Of a stretch of 64,000 nt of DNA, positions 36,901-45,903 are shown piece by piece (position 1 is the first letter of the stretch; the number at the start of each line of letters is the position of its first letter). The DNA is from WRGT01 sp964450405 (lineage in GTDB: Bacteria; Spirochaetota; UBA4802; UBA5550). The translations under genes and the position numbers were made by a program. The notes under the pieces are model-generated. The model ran no database searches. It was not told the origin of the DNA and saw only the letters and a list, made by a program, of their open reading frames with translations. The stretch is from positions 1 to 64,000 of the forward strand of contig CAYVCQ010000016.1 in NCBI GenBank assembly GCA_964450405.1, read 5' to 3'.

Positions 36901-39900
36901 GGACTGAATAAGAACCTTAGCTGTCTCTCCCGGTTTATAATTGTGCTTATCCGGAATCAGTTTCACGGAATCATCATCATTGAAGTTCCATGAGCTGAAG
37001 TCCCCTCCATATGCATAGAATCCTGAACGTGAAAAAGTCATTCCTCCGGCTTCCTGCACAGTTATTGTATAATTTCCTGCAGATGAGGGTTTGTATTTAA
37101 TTGTTAAAGGCTCACTTGAAAGAGTAACACCTTCATTATATACTGTTTCTTTAACAAGAGTATTTCTTGTCTGAAGGCTTCCTTCCGGTCCCTTCGTTTT
37201 AACAGACTTCCATATATTCTTTATAATTCTTACATTACATTTTCTATCAGAAGTTTTTTCTCCCTGATTCGATACGGCCACAAGATTAATAGAGAACTCA
37301 TTTTTAAAACTCTGGTATGAGTTATTAACTCTGATTCCAATAAGAAAAATCCCAGGATAAACGGTAAAGTTCCCTGTATTTGTTACCGATTTCGCATCGA
37401 CATCTTTCACAGTTGCTTCAATACTTATGTCATAAGGATTGCTCATCAGGTATTCTGATTCCGGCTTATTTATTTTTTCTATAGTTGTAAGAGGTTTTAA
37501 AGCCACATTCAGTACGGATTTACCCCCAGCTGTCAATTTCCCCTGACCTCCTGAATACGCACCCGTTCCGGAAGTACTTGAACTATCATCCACCCAGTAA
37601 GAATTATCTCCAAATGTGTATCCGCTGAATCTGTCAAACGAAATGTACTTCACCGATCTTGAGAGACTCCATTTTATCGGGGCATTACCCATCGGTGCGC
37701 CGAAGAGATATCTGCCGTCAATTGTAAGGGAGAGAGTTTCACCGACCTTTGCATCACGCAGACCATCAATATCTACACTGAAAGCTACAGGACGGAATTC
37801 CTCAACCTGAAATGTATCAGTTATTTCAAATTTTGTTTTTGATAGTTTAATTTCAGATATATTAACCTGGTAGTGGCCAAGCGGCGCGTCGGAGGGAATT
37901 TTCCAGCTTCCCCATACTCCGCCATTCTCCGTGGTTGTTATAGTTTCCTTGAATACATTTTCACCGGAGGAATTATTAACAGAAAGCACAACACTGTATT
38001 TACTTAAAGCCTGAAGTTTCCCATTATATCGCTCTGTAAGTACACCCTTAAAGAAAACTTCATCGCCCGGTCTGTAGAGTTTTCTGTCAAAAATAATTTC
38101 CCCTGAAATCATTTTTTCACAAGCTTTTCCGCTGTAGTTTCCAAGCCCGTACATTGAGAGATCATTATCAACCGTTGTCAGATATGTTTTATCTCCATTG
38201 CTGTCCGAAGCAAGGAATATTGCTTTGTTATAAATTCCCGGATTCTTTTTGCTGACTGCGCAATATCCGGTTGCATCTGTTGTTCCGCTTCCGAGTTCAC
38301 TTGATGTGTCAAACACTGTAAGCTTAATACCCTTTCTTACTGCGCCGTCCGAAAGGTTGGTAACCCATGCGTGAATAGTAAAGTAATCCTCCTTTACTGC
38401 CACTGCAAGATTAGTAGCCTGAATCACAAGGCTCGATTCTGATTCTTTGTTTTTGTTCTCATAAGTATCGTAAACCATTTCCTTAAACTTCAGGGCAACC
38501 CAGCCGTATTTCCCCCCCTGAAGATATTTAGAAACATCAAACCCGAGCCTTCCGGACTGATTTTTCTGAAGACCGGTTTTCCACTCGGTAAAATTCAGGT
38601 TAATATGATCTGCAATTCTATAATCATATTTACCGGAGAGTTTATCCTGAATCTGTTTAATCGAAAAATTTCCTGTACCGACATCGAATCTCGGCATATT
38701 AGTAATCTCAACCGGAAGTTTTCTCCCGGCTTCTGACTCAAGAAGATTTAAATCGGATTCTATAAAATAACCGGGGTAATAGTCCGGAATAGTCACCTCA
38801 AAAGATTGAGTTTTACCGGAATTGTTTCCATAAATATCACTCATGGGATTAACTTTTATTTTATATGTAACACCCGCTTTAATTTTCCACTCGGCTAATC
38901 CTATGTTAGTTCTATTTCCCGAAGCCTTTTCCCGCAGTTCTGCATAAGGTGAGAAACTGATTGCGTTAACAGCAGTATTCATATCAACAGAGTTTGTAAA
39001 ATGAAAGCCTGTATTCCATAACTCCTGGTAGTATCCCGCGGCTTCATCAAATGATACTTCAAGAGGACCATGAGTTTTATAATCAAATGTCATTGGCTGG
39101 ACAAGTTTTGATTCGTTTTTCTCTGACCTTAAACCGTGTTTGATTTCAAGAAAAACCTCTCCATTCCTGTCAAAGGTTCCCTGCGGTTTAACGATAATAG
39201 TTTTTGATATACCGGAAGATACCTTATCTTCTGAAGTTCCTCCTTCTTCATACTCTTCGTAGTAATAATTATAGTTCCTCGCTGCTGCAGTCAGAGTATA
39301 GGGAATAATCCTTTTCCCTGATTTAATTGTAATGTATTTATAAAGTTCATCCTTTTTTACCGGATAATCAAAAGATAAAGTCAGGCTCTGATCGTAATCT
39401 ATTGTGTTTCCTTTGTAGGGGAAACATCTTACTCCCAGTTCCGCAACCTCAACGGCGAATTTAAATATATAATCTTTTTTAAGAGATTTGTCATTTAGAG
39501 ATTTAAGACCTGCAGGAATTTTAACTGTATACTCTGTATCTGCAGACCAGCCCTCTTCCGGAATAAATGCACAGATTCTGCTGCCGTACCATCTGAATTT
39601 CCCCTTTGCTGCGGGAGAAATCGTGAACACTCCTTTTGTCTCTTCATCCAGTGCTGCAAGTGGAATCAGTGGATGATTGAAAACGACGTATATCTCTTTT
39701 CTCCCCTCAAGCGAAAGGATTTTACCCGTGGGAGTTGCCTGTATCACAGACAGAACAGAATCATCATAAGTCGGAGGTTCACTATATTTGCTATCTTCAA
39801 GTTTAACCTCAGGATTACTCTTTTTAGAATCCCCGAATTCACAAGACATCGAAAAAAGCAGAACAGCCATAATCAGAGGAATAATTTTCCAGGCACGAAA

Positions 39901-39930
39901 ATGATTAATGAATTTGTCTTTTAACATCAT
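33985..39930 (-). CDS. Bacterial alpha-2-macroglobulin lipoprotein
   Basis: 1981 residues, longer than the usual 1650 or so. An N-terminal lipoprotein signal (lipobox LFSMSC, Cys about residue 30) anchors it in a membrane. It contains macroglobulin domains, a bait region with Gly/Ser-rich sequence (near 1180-1210) and a thioester motif CLEQ (about 1468-1471) in the PYFCLEQRAS context, then the alpha-toroid with GGFRLWKD. It should trap proteases by covalent linking after bait cleavage. AAGAGG precedes the ATG at 39930. It is followed by pbpC. Confidence 0.94.
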   Translation of the reverse strand: MMLKDKFINHFRAWKIIPLIMAVLLFSMSCEFGDSKKSNPEVKLEDSKYSEPPTYDDSVLSVIQATPTGKILSLEGRKEIYVVFNHPLIPLAALDEETKGVFTISPAAKGKFRWYGSRICAFIPEEGWSADTEYTVKIPAGLKSLNDKSLKKDYIFKFAVEVAELGVRCFPYKGNTIDYDQSLTLSFDYPVKKDELYKYITIKSGKRIIPYTLTAAARNYNYYYEEYEEGGTSEDKVSSGISKTIIVKPQGTFDRNGEVFLEIKHGLRSEKNESKLVQPMTFDYKTHGPLEVSFDEAAGYYQELWNTGFHFTNSVDMNTAVNAISFSPYAELREKASGNRTNIGLAEWKIKAGVTYKIKVNPMSDIYGNNSGKTQSFEVTIPDYYPGYFIESDLNLLESEAGRKLPVEITNMPRFDVGTGNFSIKQIQDKLSGKYDYRIADHINLNFTEWKTGLQKNQSGRLGFDVSKYLQGGKYGWVALKFKEMVYDTYENKNKESESSLVIQATNLAVAVKEDYFTIHAWVTNLSDGAVRKGIKLTVFDTSSELGSGTTDATGYCAVSKKNPGIYNKAIFLASDSNGDKTYLTTVDNDLSMYGLGNYSGKACEKMISGEIIFDRKLYRPGDEVFFKGVLTERYNGKLQALSKYSVVLSVNNSSGENVFKETITTTENGGVWGSWKIPSDAPLGHYQVNISEIKLSKTKFEITDTFQVEEFRPVAFSVDIDGLRDAKVGETLSLTIDGRYLFGAPMGNAPIKWSLSRSVKYISFDRFSGYTFGDNSYWVDDSSSTSGTGAYSGGQGKLTAGGKSVLNVALKPLTTIEKINKPESEYLMSNPYDISIEATVKDVDAKSVTNTGNFTVYPGIFLIGIRVNNSYQSFKNEFSINLVAVSNQGEKTSDRKCNVRIIKNIWKSVKTKGPEGSLQTRNTLVKETVYNEGVTLSSEPLTIKYKPSSAGNYTITVQEAGGMTFSRSGFYAYGGDFSSWNFNDDDSVKLIPDKHNYKPGETAKVLIQSPFKKCQAIISLERETVYWRKTVTLEGNGTPVEIPIKEEYTPNVYLSVMLIRPRIKVDPNASSEMKKTFEDNDLGAPKFKTGMVQINISNLLKKAKLDVSPDKENFKPGEQMKLRVKTEPGAEVAIAVADRGVLDLINYSYSNPLEKFYSGWPLGVRIFHNMNMIIKQYKYALKGGSPGGSGDEDSYGSAVEGEMPGGGGFGLNSEDGTRTNIKYTAYWNPKVIADSNGYAEVEFKLPDNLTTFRIMALAAVNGKFSEFKKEFKVRKAMVIQKSVPRFIRAGDSLMIGGTVINQTGIEAEFKVSIESDMLSTAKTADVVRIKPGEAREILFPVTLNNKKYAELYKKFAAEIRSGNTGVNKVINVKGYLTVEPVNMAKFVKSGFAEGEVKDRLLYEFPVKEYQVEEAFTISGFTDNTVSEMIKFPDEKNIFPEFGGLNVNLTSTALVGINRGFSFYKSNPYFCLEQRASAFLLMVSSGKLLKEFSFVPPDEKSYDFENIEKIFLKEISDFRNSDGGFRLWKDRQLRQGEISDPYLTSYIVFVLSTAKSKGYKVDNDIIDEAVSFLKKYMKEPPRDGYSFILESLSFINYTFAISGDKDQSISKLLLEKRKQLSLRGNGFLALSLAIQRGVKKYNDDSDLKSIMETFKNSMEITTRKIMFKDLGEGAYRRAFYSEGSTLALILTTFMRLDKDNPLIANMVKHILDSRENSYWSDTHGIAFLALALDEYHEKYEKGKGSGDMTGKILINSKEVFSHTFKPDSLSLFTAGTGFDNLYALGKSGVNHPLIFKKEGGNRLYYTATLQYYPALVETSARDEGMEIRRTIYDLSKADAKNPHGTEIKNNLKRGEVYLCKVIIVNPKPYYNAVIVDPLPSTVEIMNTGFATEKQSLDKYTTKGNGGNEYEDYWWSYSTPVIEYRDDMVVITESYLYPGMHEYTYLIRPITKGKAGTPSATTKLMYEPEVFGRTGNRIMIVN

Positions 39931-40215
39931 AATATAGACCTCTTAATCGGGAGATTTAGTAGTATATGGTTTGAATTGAAAATGTTCAATTTAAAAAACA
40001 ATGAACAGGGGATATATACAAATTGAATTAATATCAAGCGTTTTTATAGCGCATATGAATAATTTGTTATTTTAGAAGGAAACAACTAATAGGGAAATTT
40101 AAAGGAATACAAAGCTGGTAACGAATTATTATTGAAGGTATACATCCTAACGGTCATTTCGTCTGGAGCGAAAGCGGAATGATGATAATCTAAAGATGAA
40201 ACGATTAAGCCGGTT

Positions 40216-40908
40216 CTAGCCCTTATACCCTTCATCTGCGGGAAGATTTTTTCCTTTACTTGCAGACACTGCAAGTTCATCACATCTTTCATTGTAGGAG
40301 TGACCAGCATGTCCCTTTACCCAGACAAATGTAAATTTTAAAGGTTCAAGCAGATCGAGGAGTTCGCTCCAGAGGTCGGGATTGACCGCCGGTTTTTTGT
40401 CAGATTTGATCCAGTTATTCTTTCTCCAGCTTTTGGCCCAACCTTTTGTTATGCCGTTTACAACATAGCTGGAATCGGTGAAAATTCTCACAGGAATATC
40501 TTTATATTCAAGATTCTGTAATGCAACGATTACACCCATAAGTTCCATGCGGTTGTTGGTTGTAAGACGGAATCCGCCGGATAGTTCTTTTTTCTGATCA
40601 CCGTAAATCTGAACTACACCGTATCCACCCGGGCCTGGATTGCCGGAACAGCCGCCGTCAGAGTAGATCGAAACCTCACCGGATTGCGGCATAGTACTCT
40701 CGGACTCGATGCTCTTTGTTGTGTTTGATGCAGATGCAGATTTACCGTAGACAGGACTTTTCATCCACTCTTCGGCTTCTTTGATCGAAGGGAAACCTTT
40801 GTATACTGCGCCTGGAAATCCCTCAATCTGAGCCTGTGCTGCCGGCCAGTTGTTGTATATTCCAGGCTTCCGCCCCTTTGCCACTGCGTAAACTTTCTTC
40901 GGGGGCAT
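40216..40908 (-). CDS. rnhA: Ribonuclease HI with N-terminal RNA/DNA-hybrid binding domain
   Basis: Degrades RNA in RNA:DNA hybrids. 230 residues: an N-terminal RNase H1 hybrid-binding domain (about 5-50; KVYAVAKGRKPGIYNNW, FKGF-like) and a Ser/Thr-rich linker, then a RNase HI catalytic domain with Asp84 (IYSDGG), Glu122 (NNRMELMG), Asp145 (FTDSSYV) and Asp210 (ERCDELA). The domain pattern resembles eukaryotic and many bacterial two-domain RNases H1. It follows plsC with a four-base gap. Confidence 0.95.
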   Translation of the reverse strand: MPPKKVYAVAKGRKPGIYNNWPAAQAQIEGFPGAVYKGFPSIKEAEEWMKSPVYGKSASASNTTKSIESESTMPQSGEVSIYSDGGCSGNPGPGGYGVVQIYGDQKKELSGGFRLTTNNRMELMGVIVALQNLEYKDIPVRIFTDSSYVVNGITKGWAKSWRKNNWIKSDKKPAVNPDLWSELLDLLEPLKFTFVWVKGHAGHSYNERCDELAVSASKGKNLPADEGYKG

Positions 40909-40912
40909 TAGA

Positions 40913-41806
40913 CTATTTATTACTCAATGCGGAATCTATAAGTTTATCTTTACCAGCCCACATGCCATTAAGCCAATCTAAAAATTCTTTCTGAAACTTT
41001 GCATCTTCAAGATCAGCTTTTGAAAATGTTTCAGGTATTGTGAGTGTCTCAACAAATACATCGATCTTTCGCACCTTTCCGCATAGAAAATCCCACATCG
41101 ATCTTACACCATCGGGATATATAATTGTAATATTCAGAAGTTTATGAAATCTGTCACCCATGGCGGAAATTGTAAAAGAGAGACCGCCAGCCTTCGGCTT
41201 TAACAGATGCCGGTATGGAGGCTTCTGTTTGTCATGTTTCTCCTTTGTAAATCTTGTACCTTCAGGAAAAGTCATAACGGTAACATAATCTGTTTTAAAT
41301 TTTTCGCATGCCTTACGGGTAATCTCTATATCTTTTCCTTTGAGTTTAGGGTTCTTTTCAATATCCTCTTTTTTAAAACGTTTCATGAATGGAAAATCAA
41401 GAGCCCACCATGCAAGCCCCATAATCGGAACCCATATAAGCTCCTTCTTTAAGAAGAATTTAATATATGGAATTCTGCCGTAAAGAACCTTCTGTATTAC
41501 AAGAATATCGACCCATGACTGGTGATTTGATATTACAAGGTACCAGTCATTTTTTTTGAGTGCTTCAACTCCGGTTACGGTCCATTCTGTAGGGTAGAAA
41601 ACTTCTACAAAATATGAATTAATTCCAACCCAGTTATTGGCCACTCTTACTAAAACCTTTCCTGTAATTTTACGCCACCATGGTATCGGTATTATAAATT
41701 TTATAAAGGCAAGTGGAAAAAGCACTACCGCGCAGCTAATGATATTCACAATAAGAATAAGTAAAACAGTACATCCGATAAGTTGAGATCCTATTCTTTT
41801 TAACAT
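40913..41806 (-). CDS. PlsC/YihG-type 1-acyl-glycerol-phosphate acyltransferase
   Basis: 297 residues from the ATG at 41806, which follows AGAGAG; the frame is open to 41893. It has N-terminal hydrophobic segments, the acyltransferase HX4D box NHQSWVD (about 94-100) and FPEGTRFT. It transfers an acyl chain to a lysophospholipid. The KGKDIE and FFLKKELIWVP blocks ally it to YihG-type proteins, and it is paralogous to 44940-45830. Upstream of rnhA in an operon. Confidence 0.9.
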   Translation of the reverse strand: MLKRIGSQLIGCTVLLILIVNIISCAVVLFPLAFIKFIIPIPWWRKITGKVLVRVANNWVGINSYFVEVFYPTEWTVTGVEALKKNDWYLVISNHQSWVDILVIQKVLYGRIPYIKFFLKKELIWVPIMGLAWWALDFPFMKRFKKEDIEKNPKLKGKDIEITRKACEKFKTDYVTVMTFPEGTRFTKEKHDKQKPPYRHLLKPKAGGLSFTISAMGDRFHKLLNITIIYPDGVRSMWDFLCGKVRKIDVFVETLTIPETFSKADLEDAKFQKEFLDWLNGMWAGKDKLIDSALSNK

Positions 41807-42030
41807 TTCATTTCTCTCTTTTATTTTTATATCCGGACATGATAGTTTAATTATTATAAGCATAATCTCACTATCATGGTTGCAAAAAAACACTTTTTAA
41901 AAATGTTTTTGTATTTTTATTATACCGTCTATAATTGAATATTTCCAGTTTTATGTCAAATATTATACACAACTAAGAATTTGCTTTTACAATTTCATTC
42001 CTGTTCCCGGAGTCAATGATCCCGGATTAG

Positions 42031-42062
42031 CCCCTCAACCCCCTGTCCCCCAGAGGGGGCAC
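42031..42062. repeat. Left GC-rich inverted repeat of the DUF559 remnant
   Basis: CCCCTCAACCCCCTG followed by a G-run matches, in reverse complement, the right copy at 42247-42277. The copy also folds on itself (CCCCC/GGGGG). Confidence 0.8.
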
Positions 42063-42083
42063 GAAAGAGGTAATCATTAGTGA

Positions 42084-42233
42084 ATTTATGAATCACAAAA
42101 AGAATATGATAGATACAGTGATGAATTCCTGATGAGTATTGGAATCGATACATTGCGGATTAAAGATGAAGAGGTTTTAAATAATATTGGAATTGTAAAA
42201 GAAATGATAAGAATAAAACTAACAGCGATATAA
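42084..42233 (+). pseudogene. C-terminal fragment of a DUF559 (Vsr-like) endonuclease-family protein
   Basis: An in-frame 49-codon stretch, bounded upstream by a stop, reads like the end of a DUF559 domain: ESQKEYDRYSDEFL, then GIDTLRIKDEEVLNNIGIV. DUF559 proteins are Vsr-like nucleases often found in mobile contexts. The N-terminal half is absent, so this is a remnant. It is flanked by GC-rich inverted repeats. Not expressed as a product, so far as can be told. Confidence 0.75.
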
Positions 42234-42246
42234 CTGATATACTCGG

Positions 42247-42277
42247 TGCCCCCTTTGGGGGATAGGGGGCAGATGGG
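42247..42277. repeat. Right GC-rich inverted repeat of the DUF559 remnant
   Basis: GTGCCCCCTTTGGGGGATAGG, the imperfect reverse complement of the left copy at 42031-42062. Confidence 0.8.
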
Positions 42278-42301
42278 TTTACTCTTCACCACCGGATTCA
42301 C

Positions 42302-44452
42302 TTAAAGTAAATCTCTGCTTAAATAATATAGCCTGCAGATATTAATTGTATCATATTCAACTTTTCCATTCAGCTCGTCAAAAACCGGTTTCAGTTTTTC
42401 AGAACCGACACGGTCAAATGCATCTAATATTAATGATAAATATTTTTCATCAGATGGAACCAGTGATGTAAGGAGATCTTTACGTATAGGGCCTACCTCC
42501 TGAATATACCTGAAAAGATTATCTATAACCGTTCTCTGCTGTATCTCATCTTTTTCAGCTATTTCAATAATTGATATACCTGAATTATAAAGCTCACCGA
42601 TTTCAATATGACGTGGAGTTTTAAGATAAACTTTTGCTTTATTAACTTCAGAGCTTTTTGCTATACCATGTTCGCTGCAGTACCCGGTGATTATTGAAAG
42701 CAGAATCTCTCCATACTTCTCTATTTTATGCGCGCCGATTCCATGTATATTAAGAAGGGATTCATGGTTACGGGGATAGAGGGATGCAATCTCAAAAAGT
42801 GTTTTATCGGAAAAGACAACATATGGAGGTACATTCTCCGATGCGGCAAGCTCCTTTCTTTTTTCACGAAGAAGTTCAAATAGCACGCTGTCATATTCCT
42901 TATTGTGCGAATCTGTAATGTTTCTTTTTCTATCCTCGTGCATACTTCCCATGACAGCTTCGGCACCTTTCATCACATTGTAGGCTTTTTCTGTAAGTTT
43001 TAAAACTCCTGGAATTTCCGGATCACTTAAAACCAGTCTCTGCTTCATAAACTGCCGTGCAAGTTTCATCCAGAGCTCTTTCGAATAGTTTTTCCCTATC
43101 CCGTATGTTGATAAAGACTGGTGATTGAAATCTATCACTTTTTTAGATTTTGATCCTCGAAGAATATCTATAATGTGCCCGGCTCCGAATCTCTCCCCGG
43201 TACGCTTAGCGCAGGAGAGAAACATCTGTGCAGGAACTGTAATATCATCGCTATGCACTTCGGGGGAGATACAGTTGTCGCACATTCCACAGAATGTTTC
43301 GGTGTACTCCTCTCCGAAATAATTGATTAAAGGAATTCTTCTGCAGCCCGCTGTATCGGCATAATCTACAAGTGCGTTCAGCTGTGCTGTTGCTGCTTTT
43401 TTTTCATCATCGCTCTTCTGGTCCAGGAAAAATCTTATTTTATGGATGTCCGAGAAGCTGTAGAGAAGAAGACAGGTTGAATCAACCCCGTCACGTCCGG
43501 CGCGCCCGGTCTCCTGGTAGTATGCCTCTATACTTTTAGGAAGATCAAAATGTATTACATAGCGCACATTAGTTTTGTGAATCCCCATTCCGAACGCAAT
43601 AGTGGCAACCATAATCTGAACTTCATCTTTAAGAAAAAGTTCCTGATTCTCCTGCCGCTCCTCATCGGATAACCCGGCATGGTATGGTCTCACAGAGTAA
43701 CCCTGTTTTTTAAGTTTGAGATAAAGACGGTCGACACTATCCCTGGAAAAGCAGTAGATTATCCCTGACTCATTTTTAAAATCTTCAAGAAACTCCAGCG
43801 TCTGTTCAAGGGGATTATCCTTTGGTATAATCTTATAAAAGAGATTCCCCCTGTTGAAACTGGCAATGAAGTCATTAGTTTCGTTAAGTTCAAGATTTCT
43901 CCTTATGTCGGCGCGCACCCTCGCTGTAGCAGTTGCAGTAAGAGCTACACACACAGCCTTCGGGAACCTTTTCCGGACATTGGCTATCTTCCTGTATTCC
44001 GGACGGAAATCGTGACCCCACTCCGAAATGCAATGAGCTTCGTCAATTGCAAAACATTCAACATTCACCGATTCAAGAAACTCCAGAATATCATTTTTAA
44101 GAAGAGTCTCAGGTGCAACATAGAGAAGCTTAACCTTTCCCTTACGGATCTGACTTATGTTTTCATTATACTCCTGTCTGGATATTGAACTGTTCAGAAG
44201 TACTGCATCAACTCCTGCCTGAGTCATCTGATCAACCTGATCCTTCATCAGAGATATAAGAGGAGAAACTACCACCGTAAGCCCGTCAAAAATAAGTGCA
44301 GGAAGCTGATAGCAGAGAGATTTTCCACCCCCTGTGGGCATTACCACAAGCGCATCCTTTTTACTTAAAATAGATGAGATAATCTCCTTCTGCAGATTAC
44401 GGAACTCATCGTACCCGAATATATTTTTTAGAATTTCTCTCTCTTTATCCAT
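42302..44452 (-). CDS. recQ: ATP-dependent DNA helicase RecQ
   Basis: 716 residues. 3'-5' helicase of the RecQ family, acting in recombination and replication repair. The Walker A GGGKSLCY (Lys44), DEAH box (137-140) with the AHCISEWGHDFRPEY aromatic-rich loop, helicase C-terminal region (TGRAGRDG), zinc-binding Cys in CRRIPL, CGMCDNC, RQC winged helix and HRDC domain (about 520-600) are visible, followed by a final helix-turn-helix-like QQRTVIDNLFRYI region. Transcribed alone. Confidence 0.96.
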   Translation of the reverse strand: MDKEREILKNIFGYDEFRNLQKEIISSILSKKDALVVMPTGGGKSLCYQLPALIFDGLTVVVSPLISLMKDQVDQMTQAGVDAVLLNSSISRQEYNENISQIRKGKVKLLYVAPETLLKNDILEFLESVNVECFAIDEAHCISEWGHDFRPEYRKIANVRKRFPKAVCVALTATATARVRADIRRNLELNETNDFIASFNRGNLFYKIIPKDNPLEQTLEFLEDFKNESGIIYCFSRDSVDRLYLKLKKQGYSVRPYHAGLSDEERQENQELFLKDEVQIMVATIAFGMGIHKTNVRYVIHFDLPKSIEAYYQETGRAGRDGVDSTCLLLYSFSDIHKIRFFLDQKSDDEKKAATAQLNALVDYADTAGCRRIPLINYFGEEYTETFCGMCDNCISPEVHSDDITVPAQMFLSCAKRTGERFGAGHIIDILRGSKSKKVIDFNHQSLSTYGIGKNYSKELWMKLARQFMKQRLVLSDPEIPGVLKLTEKAYNVMKGAEAVMGSMHEDRKRNITDSHNKEYDSVLFELLREKRKELAASENVPPYVVFSDKTLFEIASLYPRNHESLLNIHGIGAHKIEKYGEILLSIITGYCSEHGIAKSSEVNKAKVYLKTPRHIEIGELYNSGISIIEIAEKDEIQQRTVIDNLFRYIQEVGPIRKDLLTSLVPSDEKYLSLILDAFDRVGSEKLKPVFDELNGKVEYDTINICRLYYLSRDLL

Positions 44453-44939
44453 TACGTTCTCTACTGCTCTATTTATTGTATTTATAACTTATAGAAACAT
44501 TTCCATTTCTATATATACATACGTTCCAACTTCTCAAAAAATAAAAAATTTTTACTTATTACTGAAAATTCTCAACTCATCTTTAAAAATAAATATGCCA
44601 ATTAAGGTAACTGTTCATAAACCAGAGGTAATTTGGCCACCAGTTTTTGAATTGTTACTAATTAATTACAACTCAGGTTTAATTATCATATTTATTGGTC
44701 AAACTAAAAGACTTAATTAAATGCAAAAAAAATCCTGAATTTATTTTTTTTGCATCTTTTTCTCATAAAACCTGTTATAAAGAAAAATGTTTTAAATAAA
44801 TGTTTCATGTATCTACTCAAAAACAGCGGTTGAATGTATTCCCCCGAACCTGTGGCGCCGGGGGAGAATAAGTGCCTCCGGTATTTGAGCTGTTACAGTT
44901 TCATCATCTGCAGATCAAAATACAAAAAGCGAGGTCTTC
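44453..44939. other. 487-bp gap between recQ and plsC paralogue
   Basis: Divergent promoters are expected here. An imperfect GC-rich hairpin, with CCCCCG and CGGGGG arms, lies at about 44840-44870. No gene, and no -35/-10 pair clear enough to name. Confidence 0.5.
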
Positions 44940-45830
44940 ATGCTTAGTTTTCTTCCAGGAATAGTAAAAGGTATTTCGAGTATAATTTTATTTTCGGTAA
45001 ACACGGTCTTCTGGGTTTCTCTTCTGCTGATAGTATCCGCTCTCCGGATAATTATACCTTTGAAATTCTGGTACAGGCTCACTTCTAAAATTTCAATTTT
45101 TATTGCAAACAGCTGGATAACTTTAAACAACATTGTAATCGCATTATTTCAGAAAATTGATTGGGATGTAAAATTTTCCGAAGAAGTTAAAATGAATGAC
45201 TGGTATCTTGTTCTGTCAAATCATCAAACCTGGATAGATATTGTCGTTTTACAGAAAGTCCTTCTTCATAAAATCCCATTTTTAAAATTTTTCCTGAAGA
45301 AGGAACTGATATGGGTCCCCGTTCTCGGCCCGGCATGGTGGAGTCTTGAATTCCCTTTTATGAAACGTTATTCTAAAGAGTTTCTCGCAAAAAATCCACA
45401 CCTGAAAGGTAAGGATATTGAATCCACAAGAAAAGCATGTGAAAAATATAAAACAATGCCTATATCCATTATGAACTTTATGGAAGGGACCAGATTCACC
45501 GAAGATAAAAGTTTAAAACAGCAATCTCCATATAAAAATTTATTGAAGCCGAAGGCCGGCGGCATCTCCCTTGTAATGAACAGCATGGGGGACCTTTTAC
45601 AAAAAATTGCCGATGTGACAATTTACTATCCTGAGGGACCAAAAACATTCTGGCAATTCCTCTGCGGAGCAACAACAAAGATAATAGTAAGGATAGATAT
45701 AATTCCGATTACAGATGAAATCAGAGGAGATTACGTCAATGATCCGGAGTTCAGTAAAAAATTTCAGAACTGGCTCAATGACTACTGGGGGAAGAAAGAC
45801 AGGTTTCTGACGGAGCTGAAAAAGGGCTAA
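44940..45830 (+). CDS. PlsC/YihG-type acyltransferase, second paralogue
   Basis: 296 residues. NHQTWID (about 94-100) and FMEGTRF (about 181-187) are the HX4D and EGTR boxes, and KKELIWVPVLGPAWW and LKGKDIESTRKACEKYK match 40913-41806 almost throughout, so the two are clear paralogues on either side of recQ, in opposite orientation. GCGAGG precedes the ATG. Role: acyl transfer to lysophospholipid; differing chain preference is possible but cannot be read. Confidence 0.9.
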   Translation: MLSFLPGIVKGISSIILFSVNTVFWVSLLLIVSALRIIIPLKFWYRLTSKISIFIANSWITLNNIVIALFQKIDWDVKFSEEVKMNDWYLVLSNHQTWIDIVVLQKVLLHKIPFLKFFLKKELIWVPVLGPAWWSLEFPFMKRYSKEFLAKNPHLKGKDIESTRKACEKYKTMPISIMNFMEGTRFTEDKSLKQQSPYKNLLKPKAGGISLVMNSMGDLLQKIADVTIYYPEGPKTFWQFLCGATTKIIVRIDIIPITDEIRGDYVNDPEFSKKFQNWLNDYWGKKDRFLTELKKG

Positions 45831-45842
45831 AACATCTCAGTC

Positions 45843-45892
45843 TTCGATTCAGCTAAGCCGGCGTAATTCTACGAGGGTTGAGCTGAATCGAA
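45843..45892. terminator. 12-bp inverted repeat between convergent genes
   Basis: TTCGATTCAGCT (45843-45854) and AGCTGAATCGAA (45881-45892) are exact arms around a 26-base loop, between plsC and the thioesterase gene. It is a candidate bidirectional terminator or palindromic repeat. No T-tract. Confidence 0.5.
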
Positions 45893-45903
45893 AATTTGCG
45901 TAT

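Larger units (their letters stand above)
41807..42301. other. 495-bp gap with decayed DUF559 element
   Basis: Between plsC and recQ. The left part (to about 42000) shows no signal. The rest is the inverted-repeat-flanked DUF559 remnant listed separately. Confidence 0.7.

Noticed and set aside
39673..39924. 83-codon plus-strand frame opposite the alpha-2-macroglobulin start
   Set aside because: Antisense to a gene with clear signal peptide and motif; no RBS.
40155..40190. TCATTTCGTC...GAAAGCGGAATGA as another dispersed repeat
   Set aside because: Only a loose inverted repeat, too degenerate to group with the GGATC-type copies.
40086..40310. Minus-strand 74-codon frame overlapping the end of rnhA
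   Set aside because: Out of frame with the catalytic Asp210 region of RNase HI; shadow.
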